A stretch of 64,000 nt of DNA from Volutella citrinella. Taxonomy: Eukaryota; Ascomycota; Sordariomycetes; Hypocreales; Nectriaceae. Below, piece after piece: positions 23,928-35,610 of this stretch. The stretch is from NCBI GenBank assembly GCA_034401135.1, contig JAWZSP010000006.1, positions 2,480,001 through 2,544,000 on the forward strand, in the 5' to 3' direction. Below the pieces are notes generated by a model. It was not told where the DNA came from. It saw only the letters and a program-made list of their open reading frames with translations, and did no database searches. The translations under genes and the position numbers were made by a program. The number at the start of each line of letters is the position of its first letter. Positions within the stretch are counted from its first letter, which is position 1.

Positions 23928-26900
23928 ATGTTCTTGAGGGCAGCGCGCACGTCGCGCATCTGCTTTGCGTGCCGATCTAGCCTCCTGCGACACCGCGCTG
24001 CGCCAAACCAACGCCTCGTATCCCAACAAACGATCGCAAAATGGCGGACCTTCTCGTCGGACTCATTCGACAAAAAGACGGATCAACTTGCGAGCATCGA
24101 CTCTCTCCTCAATGAAAAAGGCTCTAAAGATACCCCGAGCGATTCTGAAAATGTTCAACAGCAATCGAATCGCGAAACTGAGCATGGCGGAGAGGAGAAG
24201 AACGCCAACGATGTGGTGACAGCTGGGACTGCTGCTGTCGAGACCACGGACACCACAAACGATTCGAGCGCCGCGCCCAATTCGAAACCTGACCCTGCTT
24301 TCGATCCGACACCTGGAGATGAAGTCTCCAAATATCCCGAAGTGCAGTCCCCCGGCCGCGCCCCCGATGCTCTCAACGATGAGCTGAAGGAGCTTTTCCA
24401 CTTGCCGTTCATGGAGGATTTCGATGGACCTTCTCAAAAACAACGGGCCAATTACACAGCCGACACCCCCAAGAATCATCCTTCTGATGCTGGCTCTCAG
24501 TCTCTCAGTAACGAGGAACTGGAAGACCTCTTCAACTTTCCGTTTTTTGAAGATCGCAACGAGCCTTCCCGTGACAACTCTTCCCCCAAGCCCTTCCCTA
24601 GGAAGGCTCCGCAACAGTCAAGGAACTTCGAGGTGCCTCTTTTGCCGGATTTTGAGAATCCAAATGCTCCCACAACCGGGCCTCGGTCCAAACCCTTCCG
24701 CCACCGGCTGCTCCATGACGAAGCCTTGGGTGTGTCTGCGCTCGGGATGCCCGCCGAAGCCATCATTCTCAAGAACCCTAACAAGCTGCACCGCTCGAGG
24801 ACTATCCAATCCGAAGTAGACGAGAAGCCAATAGAAGCGGTCTCAGATCTTGACTGGAAACAGGCAGGCCTGCTGGAGCAAACCACCGACGGGGCAGATA
24901 TGGAAGCCGAGGTCATGGCAAACATCAATGAGCTTCGACCAGTCGACAACATAATCAGCAAGGGCGATTTAAACCAGCTCAGAAGTACGCTCATGAATGG
25001 ATTCACCTACGCCCAGATCAAACAATACCACCACAGCTTCGAAAGCGACGCGGCCGAACAAGACGTCTTGAACTATTCTTGGATCGTGAAACACGAGCCC
25101 TGGACAAGTCTCGACCGTGCGGCCGAGAGGACCAACACAACTAGCAAGGAATCAATGGTGGAGGCAATCATTTCCCAGAAGTGGAAACTTCGCAATCGGG
25201 AGGATGAGGGGAAGCAAGGTCGAATGTCCATCTGGATGGACCCGCTGCTCTTCCCCCACGTCTTCAGTACGTGATCTGTCCAGGTGGCTCCGTGTAGCAT
25301 CCAGGTTCATCGCTAATAATTTCTCGCAGTTTACAACAAAAAGGCGGCACTCGCGCTCAAGAAGGCCTGCCTGGACAGCACCACAGACAGCCTGACACAA
25401 AATATAAGCCAAAACCAAGTGGTCATCGTTGCCCGAAAGACCAATACATACGCTCTGCTTGAACGCTTGAACACTCTCTTTGGGCAGGTCAAGTCAAAGA
25501 TCGTGCCAATCGGTCGCTACAGCCAGCAACTCCCCGGCCCGAGCGAGGTCAAGATCCTAGAAAGGTTGACGGACACAACCCTCGAGCTTAAATCGACAAA
25601 ACAAGGGCAAGATACGGTAAGGGAAGCTTCTCAGGTGTAGATGACAAATGCTAACCAAAAGTTACATAGACGCTCAAGGTCTTCTGGCTCCCGAGCGTCA
25701 AACTTAAACAGTTATCACCCGAAGCACTTGCCCTGGAAGACAAAGGGCACACGGTTCTCCGTCTATTGATGGCCAATGAACGTATTGCGCAGAACCAGAA
25801 TATTCGCGTATTACCGGCAGCGGACCTGAAAAGCAAGTCTGGGCGAATGATCGAGCATCACCGCGTTAGAAGCAACATGGGATGGAGAGACAGAGAGCAG
25901 ACTTGGTATCGACATGTTACGGCTATCAGCAACGACTCTGCCGATCACCGGACGCTGAGACTTGCAACCAAGCCCACATTTCCCCTGCCGGAAACATCAA
26001 GACCCCACGCAAAGATGGAGATTGTGGCTCGGTTCGGCCACGTCCTTCATCAGAAACCGGGCAAGGCCACTAAGTTCCTTGAGAAAAACCGCCGCCTTCT
26101 ATCGCCTCTCATACCTCACCCGGCTGCCTTTTCGAGTATAAAAGGTGACGACGACACGCTGCCGATTCAGTCAGCATCCATAGTGCTGAACTTTAGCCCT
26201 TACGTTGAGGCAGCCGCCGCTCCGGCTGCCGGGCCGGCCATTCAACTTCAACTGCCTGTCCATGCAGATGCCAACTTCTCAAATTTCGTCGCTCCCGATG
26301 ATTCCTCATTCTACGGTGTTGTCCCCTGCCACCAGAGCGATGTCATGTTCCCCCGCGAGCCTGTTGATGTGCGACTGACACAAAATCGTCACATCTTGCT
26401 CAACACACACCAAGCAGGACTGCAGAAATTTTTGTCTGACTCTATATTCAATATACTCGGCGGTCAACTCCAGACCCCCAGCCAACTCAAGATCTCCATC
26501 CCTAGGGACTGGTCCGATGCGAACTGCCAGCGTGACGGGCCTAGCAGTGACCTCATCGAAGTCGAATACGCATTCATGGGGCTCGAGATAAACCAGATGG
26601 TGGAGAAAGTCTGGAACGGTCATGCACTGCGCTACACCAGCGTGGATGCCGGCCACCATGGCGGCCAAAGACAACATCTTGACATTGTGGCTCGTGTATA
26701 TGACGAGACCGAGACCGAGACCGAGCAGTCCGCCGACTCCATCTCCAAAAACTGGACTAGCTTCACCACGCTCGTCAAGATGGTGGCCATGGGCAAACAC
26801 TTTTCGTGGACGACTGGGTACGCAAACGTGAAGGAGCGACAGTTTGAAGACTACAGCTACGACCTGCCTGCCCGAGAGTTTAATGACGACTTCGTTGTCA

Positions 26901-27805
26901 CTGACAAGGAAGAGGAGCCGTCCTCTCGTCCGACTGAGAAAGAACTGCCCAGCGGTGAAGCCAGCGATGGCGTTGCCAAAGATCCATCCATTGAGCCTAA
27001 GCCTGAGGCGGAAACGCGCACGGCGCTGAGAGATTCGATTGCAACCACTGACCTCGCCCAGACGGATGTATCCGATCAGAAATCTATGCCGGCCCAACAG
27101 GAAGCTCCCGTCGCGTTCGAGCAAAAACTCGAATCACGAAAGGATGCCTCTGGACGCCAGGCCCCCACCACCACCCCGATCAGGGACCTTACATTTGAAG
27201 ACAAGTTTGCCCTCCGCATGTCGGATAGCTCTCAGTTTAAGGGGAGGAGGGACCTTAGCTTTGAGCAGAAGTTTGCCCTCCGCAAGTCGGATGACTCCAA
27301 GTCCAAGTCCAGAAGTGATCTCTCCTTTGGGCAAAAATATGCGCTCCGACGCGGGCAAAGCGCAGGCAAGAAGTCCGTGGAGACGAACGACTTCCTGAGG
27401 GAACTCAACGAAGGGGTTGACGAGGAGTATGACGACGACTTGTACAATGACGAGGACTTCGACTTCACCACCGAGGAGATTGAGGCCGCAATCGCTGCGG
27501 AGTTTGGCCTCGACCTGCCTGCTGTCGCAGCTGAGCCAGCCTCGACGGACACCTCGGCCAAGGGCAGCACGATTAGGGATGCTGATGCCGACGCCGCCAG
27601 GCTCATCACCGAATTGATCGAAGAGTCGGCGGCGCCGTCTTACACCGAGCCGGTGTCCAGGGGCCCGCAAACTCGGGAGCCTTCTCAGTACGAGTCGCCC
27701 GAAAAGGAAGAACAACCTGAAGTCGCTTCTTCAGAGAGCAAGCCACCAACTGGCAAGGCTGGGGACGACGGCGCGGTTGACACGGAGGCGACGGACAAGA
27801 AGTAG
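23928..27805 (+). CDS. sls1: Mitochondrial inner-membrane translation/expression factor SLS1
   Basis: Exons 23928-25266, 25330-25616 and 25670-27805 give 1253 residues. The first ATG opens a mitochondrial presequence (MFLRAARTSRICFACRSSLL, with KWRTFSS about 40 residues on). An acidic spacer is followed by the conserved SLS1 core: ALGVSALGMPAEAIIL near 288 and KKACLDSTTDSLTQNISQNQ across exon 2. Yeast SLS1 lies on the matrix side of the inner membrane and links mitochondrial transcripts to translation. The protein is about twice the yeast length; the excess is N-terminal low-complexity sequence and an acidic C-terminal tail. The tail holds three tandem units of RDLTFEDKFALR / RDLSFEQKFALR / SDLSFGQKYALR (residues about 1047-1092). 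Intron 1 uses GTACGT...CGCAG and intron 2 GTAAGG...ACATAG with a GCTAACC branch. Confidence 0.9.
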
Positions 27806-28451
27806 CCACTCCTCCGTGCAGCAGAGTCGACACCGAACAAGCCGCTTGGATAATAGTGTAATTTTAGAGTGTAAATTAACCACTGCATACAACCTGTAAC
27901 AATAGAAGACCTCGTCGAATCGTTCTGATCCCGTCACAACGCCCCACGTCCATTGTCGAAAGGCATATCACGAAGTAAACCGAGGCCAACCTCGGGTACC
28001 CAGTCGCCGCCACCTGGACACGACAGTGGAGGAGACACAGAGGTAAGCGGTAAGTAGGTAGAGGACCACCTCAACATTGTAAGGGACAGACAGCACTGAA
28101 GGCTGGTAACAATTACAGCGCATGCAGCCCGCCAAGTTTCAGCCCTGTTGGCGCCTATAGGCACTGCTACGTTCAACGACACACTTCATGTCATGTCACA
28201 GGTCGAGGTGCACACAGAAAATTGCAGGAATCACTTCTAGACTCTAATTTTTCGTTGTTAAGCACAACATGAAAGATCCGACGCGTTAAGCCTAACCCAG
28301 CCTCTCATTATGTGCCCCCCAAGACAAAAGCCGAGTGCTCATGCAAAGCAATGAAGATCATGTCATCGTAGGAAGTGAGAACATCAGCCGTTGCGTGCGA
28401 GATATTTTTTTTTCCATCCCGTTCAAGGATCGGTCATTCGAAATAATGCGC
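27806..28451. other. Intergenic region between convergent SLS1 and tef1
   Basis: 646 nt holding the 3' untranslated regions of two tail-to-tail genes. No gene seen. Confidence 0.6.
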
Positions 28452-30266
28452 TTATTTCTTGGCAGCCTTGGCAGCGGACTTGGTGACCTTGCCACCGGCG
28501 GCATCGGACTTGTCGACGGCCTTGATGACACCGACAGCGACGGTCTGACGCATGTCACGGACGGCGAAACGGCCCAGAGGGGGGTAGTCGGTGAAAGCCT
28601 CAACACACATGGGCTTGGAGGGAATCATCTTGACGATGGCGGAGTCACCAGACTTGATGAACTTGGGGGCAGCCTCAACGGACTTACCAGTTCGTCGGTC
28701 GATCTTCTCCTGGATCTCGGCGAACTTGCAAGCAATGTGGGCAGTGTGGCAATCGAGGACGGGAGCGTAACCAGCACCGACCTGGCCGGGGTGGTTCAGG
28801 ACAATGACCTGAGCGGTGAAGGAAGCGGCGCCCTTGGGGGGGTCGTTCTTGGAGTCACCAGCGACGTTTCCACGTCGAATCTCCTTGACGGAGACGTTCT
28901 TGACGTTGAAGCCAACGTTGTCACCGGGGTTACCCTCGGGCAGCTGCTCGTGGTGCATTTCGACGGACTTGACTTCAGTGGTGACGTTGGAGGGGGCGAA
29001 GGTGACGACCATGCCGGGCTTGAGGACACCAGTCTCGATACGGCCGACGGGAACTGTGCCGATACCACCGATCTTGTAGACATCCTGGAGGGGAAGACGG
29101 AGGGGCTTCTCGAAGGGACGCTTGGGGGGCTCGATGGAGTCGATGGCCTCAAGGAGGGTCTTGCCGGAGAGAGCCTTGCCCTTCTCGTCACGGGTCCAGC
29201 CCTTGTACCAAGGAGCGTTGGTGGTGGGGGCAAGCATGTTGTCACCGTGGAAGCCGGAGATGGGGACGAAAGCGACAGCCTTGGGGTTGTAGCCGACCTT
29301 CTTGATGAAGTTGGAGGTCTCCTTGATGATCTCCTGGAAACGGGCCTCGGACCACTTGGTGGTGTCCATCTTGTTGATGGCAACAATCAGGTTGCGGACA
29401 CCAAGGGTGTAGGCGAGCAGAGCGTGCTCACGGGTCTGGCCATCCTTGGAGATACCAGCCTCGAACTCACCAGTACCGGCGGCAATGATGAGAATAGCGC
29501 AATCGGCCTGGGAAGTACCAGTAATCATGTTCTTGATGAAGTCACGGTGACCGGGGGCATCTATCATCATTATGTTAGTGGGGCACTAGGGCGAGATGGC
29601 GTGGTGGTGCAACATACCAATGACAGTGACCATGTAGCGGGGAGTCTCGAACTTCCAGAGGGCGATATCGATGGTGATACCACGCTCACGCTCGGCCTTG
29701 AGCTTGTCAAGAACCCAGGCATACTTGAAGGAACCCTTGCCGAGTTCAGCGGCTTCCTGTTGTGGATTGTTAGCGCTGTGAATTTTGGTCTGCGTGTGCG
29801 AACAATAGGGTCGAGGCGATTGGTGGGGTGCATGGGGGCTGCTCTTGGACGTCGGTCTTCGAGCGGGGTATTCAAGCCCCACTCCAACAGTGCGAGGCCA
29901 AGAAAATTTTTTCGTTCGGGCTTTGGAGGGGTAGCGAGCTAGGGCGAGCTTTGTGCGCAGGGCCGACTCGAATAGGGCAAACGATGGCGGGAAAGGGAAT
30001 TCGAGTGAGAATGGCTTACCTTCTCGAACTTCTCGATGGTTCGCTTGTCGATACCACCGCACTGGTAGATCAAGTGACCAGTCTGAGAGGAAACGTTAGC
30101 ATCCTGTTATTTACTGATGCCCCGCTCTACTCAGGCTGGCGGGGGTAGCCTTGAGGGAGATGAGCGGCTCATGGTGGCGGGGGGTTCAACTTACGGTGGT
30201 CGACTTGCCAGAGTCGACGTGGCCGATGACGACGACGTTAAGGTGAGTCTTCTCCTCCTTACCCAT
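28452..30266 (-). CDS. tef1: Translation elongation factor 1-alpha (EF-1A)
   Basis: Four coding exons, 30195-30266, 30020-30082, 29618-29756 and 28452-29560, encode 460 residues, the normal length. GTPase motifs are all present: GHVDSGKST (residues 15-23), DAPGHRDF (from 92) and NKMD (about 154). The sequence ends with the lysine-rich tail [11 protein letters not shown]. It delivers aminoacyl-tRNA to the ribosome in the cytosol and is normally one of the most highly expressed genes. Intron positions after KSTT, after EKFEK and within the codon for D92 match the usual filamentous-fungal tef1 layout. Strong codon bias (GTC/GCC/AAG) leaves a long artefactual frame on the opposite strand. Confidence 0.98.
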
Positions 30267-30312
30267 TTTGGCGGTTGTGAGGTGCGAGTTCTGGTGTTTT
30301 TAAAAGTACGTG

Positions 30313-30443
30313 CTGCTGCCAGTTAGCGGGCTGCGACCGAAGTGAGGTGAGTGAGGCCGGTGATGACAAGGAATCTTTAGGGTAGCCTCGAGCTCTTGAG
30401 TGAGGAGCCAAGTGGTGAAGGGGGAGGATGGGAAGCCACGTAC
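30313..30443 (-). other. Putative 5' UTR intron of tef1
   Basis: Read on the minus strand, a strong donor GTACGTGG begins at 30443. A GCTAACTGG branch site is followed by GGCAG/CAG acceptors at 30316 or 30313, about 47-50 nt before the ATG. A 5' UTR intron is common in fungal tef1 genes, but transcript data would be needed to confirm it. Confidence 0.4.
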
Positions 30444-30530
30444 AGATTCGCAGATCGGATGCTTGAACCGGGTATGCGAGACGAAGAGCAGAAGAGAAGA
30501 AAAGTTGAAAGGCGACGGTGGGAGGAGGGG

Positions 30531-30538
30531 ATTTAAAA
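30531..30538 (-). promoter_or_regulatory. TATA-like element (TTTTAAAT) upstream of tef1
   Basis: Read on the minus strand the sequence is CGCCTTTTAAATCCCC, about 265 nt before the start codon and upstream of the proposed 5' UTR intron. It is followed by C/T-rich leader sequence, as in strong fungal promoters. Confidence 0.35.
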
Positions 30539-30603
30539 GGCGGGTGGGAGGGGGAGGGGTGGAGAGTGGCACTCTGATGCGCGCGGGGCAGCCAGCTGGC
30601 GCG

Positions 30604-33600
30604 GACCGGCAAGCCCTAACAGAACTGAGGTTTTTTTCGCCTCGCACTTGCAGTTTTGCAAAGCCCTGTGCCCAATCAGCGCCCGCCATTTCCTTGGTCA
30701 CGGAGCTCGTACCAGCTGGGTTCTGGCCAACCTCTAGGTACCGATACATTGTCGCGGCGTCGTCGAGGGGCGGATGGTACGAGGCCTCGGGGTGTGCTTC
30801 GAGGTGCGGGCATCACCCAGAACGCCGTGATATCAGTCTTTTCTTTTCACGAGACGGCGGATGAGCAGCCTGTCCGTGTAGGAACATGTTTCTCAAATGT
30901 ATGCGGTGCCTGCTCCCGCAGCTTGATGTCTCTTGATCTCCCAACGACCGGCGTGCCGCCGTATCAACCACCGCTGCGGGCGGTGGGAGGTCTGTCCTTG
31001 CCCCAGCAACGCAACGTCAGACTGTGGTCAGACACGAGCTTCAATAAGCGCCCATGGACGATGGTAGTTCATTGTCTACAGCCAGGTGGTCCAGCTCAAC
31101 TGCTATCAGCATCTCCTTCTCCTTAGCATTACAATCAAGTCTCTACGCATAATACTGCGGTTCTCATTCCTCTGGCCATTCCGCCGCCAGCAGCATATGC
31201 TCGCCTCTTGTGTCGCTGCTACCTGGCTGGTATCGTAGCCTGTGATCCATCTCGATGAGGTGCGGTGGGCTACGGAGGTACATGGATTTTGTTAGCAGGT
31301 ACCTGTGGGGACATCTCCCACGACCACAAACACAGCCCAAGGGAAGGAAGAAAAAATTTCACCGTCCAGCCTAAAATTCAACAGCAGGACCGCTCGGTGG
31401 CCCGCCCAGGCTGTGGGTGCCAGTGTGGTGCTAGGTGGGTGAGCGTGGTTGCTACCTTGCAACCGTGGAGACCTCCTGCCCAACCTGCAGAGTGCCCCTC
31501 CTGGTCTCACAGCCCAACCCCTCGACCGGGGTGACTCACGAAAAAGCGATAGGACTGCGTAGAGCGAGCAAATTGATCAAACTATGAGCGGTGTTTGTCA
31601 CGGAGTCTACGCGCAGGCGCCATTTTTCACCCACATCGTGATAAAATCTGCGGTGCTGCCTGCTTGGAGAGGGAGGGGGTGGATGGGAGCTTCGCCGAGC
31701 TGGCTCATAGTTTTTTTGCGCTGTGCGATAGCTTTTTTTGCTGCCCCTCCTTTGTCGCGCCTTCCCCTCCGTGGGCATGGATGAACGTCATGCCCCACTA
31801 AGGCGGTTGCCACCACCACCTGAATTGAGTGCACAGCGATCTGGCCAGAACAAAATTATGGGTAACCGGTCTTGGCCCATAGCAACCAGCCAGCCCGCCC
31901 ATCCCTCGTCTGAGGAGCTCGTGCGAGGAGGTTGCACCTGGGTTGCACCTCCAGCTCTAAACCAAGCCTGCTCTCGAGCGTGTTTTCTGTCCTACCAAAG
32001 CTTGTGAGACGTCAGCTGCTGCAAATCCATTGAGGCTGTCAGCCCTTTCCACGTCGCAAATGGGCGCATGCCCTGAAGCGCCCGCTCGTCTCATTGCCGC
32101 CAGGATGCGATACAACGCCCCGAGTTGCCCCTCCCCCTCCACCTACGAAAAGAATTTCGGACCAAGCAAGGTTGCTGAGGAGGGGCAGCCAGAAACAAGC
32201 CACTGTGGGTCCCGTCAAGCACTCGCTCGCTCGCATGCACCTCACCTCTAGTCCCTCGCTGATGACGGGCGACAGACGGCCAAGCGGGCATTCCGCCGAC
32301 AAGGGTCGTGGTGCTACGATGCTCCCCTCTAGCCCGCCTACCTACGTAGAGCTGTCTGCCTGCCCACCTGCGTCTCGAACCAGTGGCGGCTTTGCGAATA
32401 GTCAAGCACCGTGTCGCCGATGGAGCCACGGAGCTCGAGAGAGAATCCACAACGGCGGCTACCGGGCTCCTGCAGTCAAAGCTGCTACTCTAAGCTGTTG
32501 CAGGGTTCTGCTTCTTGAGAGTCCTCACCGCAACGATCCATCGCCACAACTTCGCCCAACCTGGGCGGTTGCTCCCTTAGAGGTGGAGGCAACTCGTTCT
32601 GAAGCTCCGTACTTGGCATCAACCACGTACGCTCTGTGGGCCCGGTTCTCTCGGTCTTTGCTGCGACCCTGCCCCAAGGAGCAATATTCTAACAACTCGA
32701 ATGGTTCATACTTCCCGATGCTACGATTTTTGTGCCTATTCTCAAGTGGTCGGGCTCAACACCCGGCGCCTTTGGGACGAGCAACGGAGTGCAGGGTAGC
32801 GCGATGTAACAACACTGCATCCATTCTTATAGCAATAGAGGAAGCTCCTTTCCATCGTAGAAAAACGCTCTGCAGGATGACCAACGCATTTCATGTTGGC
32901 TGGGCCCCTCTTACTAGCCTCTCCGGCGGAGTCGAGGTTGCTTGGCTTGAACCCTGTCGTCCAGATTTTCAGGGCATGGAGTATAAAAGCTCTCCCCTGT
33001 CCACTCACGACAGTTTCCATGATAGTGCACCCCGATTCAACGATTTAAGCCGGCAGCCGCAGCAGGACCATTACCCCCGCGAACAACGCAGACAGAGCAT
33101 TAAGTATAGCTACCGCCGTTTGAAACTACACAATTATGCTGTCTCCACCAATCCGAGTCACAAACGATCGAATCCTGAGTACCAACAGCATGTCAGATGA
33201 TGGACATGGCCTTCCATGATATACAATGAAATGAGAGATTAAGGATACTACAGACCGTGCTCTGTGGTTTAAAGCTCATCAACACATTTACAGCAGCCGA
33301 ACGACTCAACCGAGATGGAACACCTTTAACCAGGCTCCAGCCGAACACGCAGTCTGCGGTTTTCTGTATGAGACGCAAACTGACTGAGGATGCTCACCAC
33401 CCGTCAGTCTCGTTTCACAGCGATTCCCCACTCGGCTCGCCCCAGCCGCTAGATTCTCGCCCTGTTCCCGCGGACCCACGCCTGTGAGGCATCACCACCT
33501 GCAACCACCCTTCCGCCAGCTGGCACCAGCTGCTCTCATCTCCCGAGGGCTGTCCTATCGGCTAAGAGGCCAAATTGCAGACCATCCTTTCAACAAGCCA

Positions 33601-33633
33601 CCTGCCCATCTGGCGTGGTCGAGTGGTAACAAA
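30604..33633. other. Intergenic region, no supported gene
   Basis: About 3 kb upstream of tef1. The longest frame (32094-33200, plus) has biased composition, no recognisable domain and no homologue that I know. Treated as non-coding. Confidence 0.5.
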
Positions 33634-33721
33634 GCCCGTATAGAGTAATAGTCAACTCGTTGGACTCCTATAACCTCGTAGGGTGATAGCCAAGGATCCT
33701 GGTGCAAATCCGGGTGCGGGT
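33634..33721 (+). tRNA. Degenerate tRNA-Arg(CCT)-like element, possible pseudogene
   Basis: GCCCGTA (33634-33640) can pair along all seven positions (two G-T wobbles) with TGCGGGT (33715-33721). Inside are a GAGT/ACTC D stem, a TTGGA-CTCCTA anticodon arm (anticodon CCT) and a T arm CCTGG-TGCAAAT-CCGGG. A gap of about 18 nt after the anticodon could be an intron. Defects are the missing GG in the D loop, a T-loop TG in place of TT, and a mismatch closing the anticodon stem. A run of eight T at 33726-33733 follows and could end Pol III transcription. It may be a tRNA pseudogene or a divergent, functional tRNA. Confidence 0.4.
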
Positions 33722-33725
33722 ACTC

Positions 33726-33733
33726 TTTTTTTT
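33726..33733 (+). terminator. T8 run, candidate Pol III terminator
   Basis: Eight consecutive T five bases after the tRNA-Arg-like element. Confidence 0.4.
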
Positions 33734-34149
33734 AATAGTATTTTCAACACTCTTCTTAGGGCCTGATTTTTTGGTCAGCAAAAAGGTAATGAATGCGACC
33801 TGCGTAGAATTCGACACATGCCCCTTTTGACCTACCCCTCCGTGTTGGTTGGCTGGCTCCCTGCGTTTCACCCTCGCCTACACGCGAAGTGAAGCCGTAG
33901 ATGTTGTATATATTGCAGCTCATGACTGCCACCACCGCCTCCCAACAGCATCATCATAAACTGGACCAAAGAGGAACACCTAATCATATCAACTGTCATT
34001 TGAATTAAAATATGTTCGCTTGGTATGTCCATCTATCTATCGGTACAGCCCCAAATATGCTTGATTAGAGCCTGGAGTATCAGCGTCTAAAGTGGCGATG
34101 CTACATGACACCCATCACGTATTTTCAACGGTAGGAGAGACAAAAAAAA
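33734..34149. other. 3' flank of the MFS transporter gene
   Basis: A/T-rich, no gene seen. Confidence 0.55.
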
Positions 34150-35610
34150 TCATTCTTTCTTGTCAGCTCCGACATCCTTGGGTGCCTTGGGTGTCTTGAG
34201 CCCCAGGAACACCGCTCCGGCCACAACCGCGATACCAGTCGCGCCCATGCCGTAGGCCACCTCCCGGCCTGCCCACCAGTACACACTGGTGAAGAGAATT
34301 GGCCCCAGGCCACGTCCCAGCTGGCCCCAGCTTCGTAGCATGCCCAGCTTGTTTCCGCGCTCATCCTCGGCGGCCTCGAAGCTGCTCAGCGCGTTGAGGC
34401 CGGTGACTACGGTGGCCGACGTCATGGCCAGGCACGTCGCCGCAGCGTACAGGCCGCCAATGCTCGTGATCCTGCCCAGCAGGATGAAGGAGACGAGGCA
34501 CGACAGCACGCCGACGCGCACGGCGAGCAGAGGGGGTAATCTGCGAGTCACACCACCCTGGAGAATGGAAGCGACGAGGCCAACATAGCCGAGCAGACGC
34601 CCGTTCTTACCCGACGTGAAGGAGAAGAGCTCGTACGTCATGAAGGACAGAGAGCTCTCCATGCCGGAGAAGAAAAGCAAGAAGACGAAGTGGATGGCGT
34701 TGAGCAAAAAGTGAGAATTGGTTCGCTCGAGCTTCTTCGGCGTCGTCTTCTTGGAGCGCTCTTCCTTGTCACCTTTCCCAGTGATGGCGGGCAGCGTCTC
34801 TGGCAAGCAGAAGTAAAGATATACCGTCTCAACCACAATCAGTCCGAGGCTGAAGGCAGCTGCGGTCGCGAACGGGTTGGCGGCGACGGTGGAGATGGTG
34901 CTGAGCCACGCGCCCAAGCCAGGCCCAAACGTGAATGCGATGGAGAAGCAGACGCCAATAAGCGCCATGGTTGCGCCGCGAGACTTCTCATCAGAGATGT
35001 CGCTGGCCATGGCCGTCGCCAGCTGGACGTTGCCCTCGGATAGGCCGCCCACGACTCGGCTGGCGATGAAGGTGCGGAAGTCGACGGCGGCAACCCACAG
35101 CAGGACGGAGAGGATGTTGCCCGTCATTGACACGAGGAGGGCTTTGCGACGGCCGTAACGATCGGAGAGGGCGCCAATGATGGGCGAGGCAACGGCCTGG
35201 AGGAGACTGGAAACGGAGCCAGTCAGCTTGGTGAGGCAATCCGGGTGGAGCTACAACACCTACGAGAAGAGAGAGCCCAGCGCGCCGCCCAGCAGCACGA
35301 TGTCATGTCGCGATTCAATCGGACGGGAGAAGGAGGCCTTGTAGCGGTGCAGGCCGCTCAGGACGGTCTGCAGCAGCGTCGGGGGAGCATCGCCGTCGGC
35401 CTGGGAGCTTTCGTGGTCGCGGTAGAACTCGAGCAGCTTCGGGAACAAGGGGAGGATGAAGGTGAAGGAGATCTGGAGTACGGCGACCAGTTAGCACGCG
35501 AGGGAGGCTCCTGTCGCAGAGGAGAGGGGGTTCCTGACCAGGTCCAGGAGCAGAGAGATGGCGATGACACGGAGGACTCGCTTCCGCGTGGCCGGGTCGA
35601 CTGAAGCCAT
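34150..35610 (-). CDS. Major facilitator superfamily transporter
   Basis: Three exons, 35539-35610, 35264-35472 and 34150-35206, encode 445 residues. The first exon starts a transmembrane helix (VLRVIAISLLLDL) completed by exon 2 (ISFTFILPLFPKLLEFY). MFS motif A is GALSDRYGRR between helices 2 and 3. Further hydrophobic helices follow, with a charged central loop (GKGDKEERSKKTTPKKLE) halfway, as expected for a 10-12 helix proton-coupled carrier. The layout resembles fungal TetA-like drug/H+ antiporters; the substrate is unknown. Intron 1 has donor GTCAGG, branch GCTAACT and acceptor CTCCAG. Intron 2 has donor GTAGGT, branch CTGAC and acceptor TTCCAG. It is co-oriented with the P450 2.5 kb away, but nothing proves a joint role. 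Confidence 0.88.

Noticed and set aside
28335..29942. 535-codon open frame antisense to tef1
   Set aside because: The strong codon bias of EF-1alpha removes stop codons from the opposite strand; the translation is a low-complexity G/D/L/V pattern.
32094..33200. 368-codon plus frame
   Set aside because: Open for 1.1 kb but with no domain, biased composition and no splice context; not supported as a gene, although expression data could change this.
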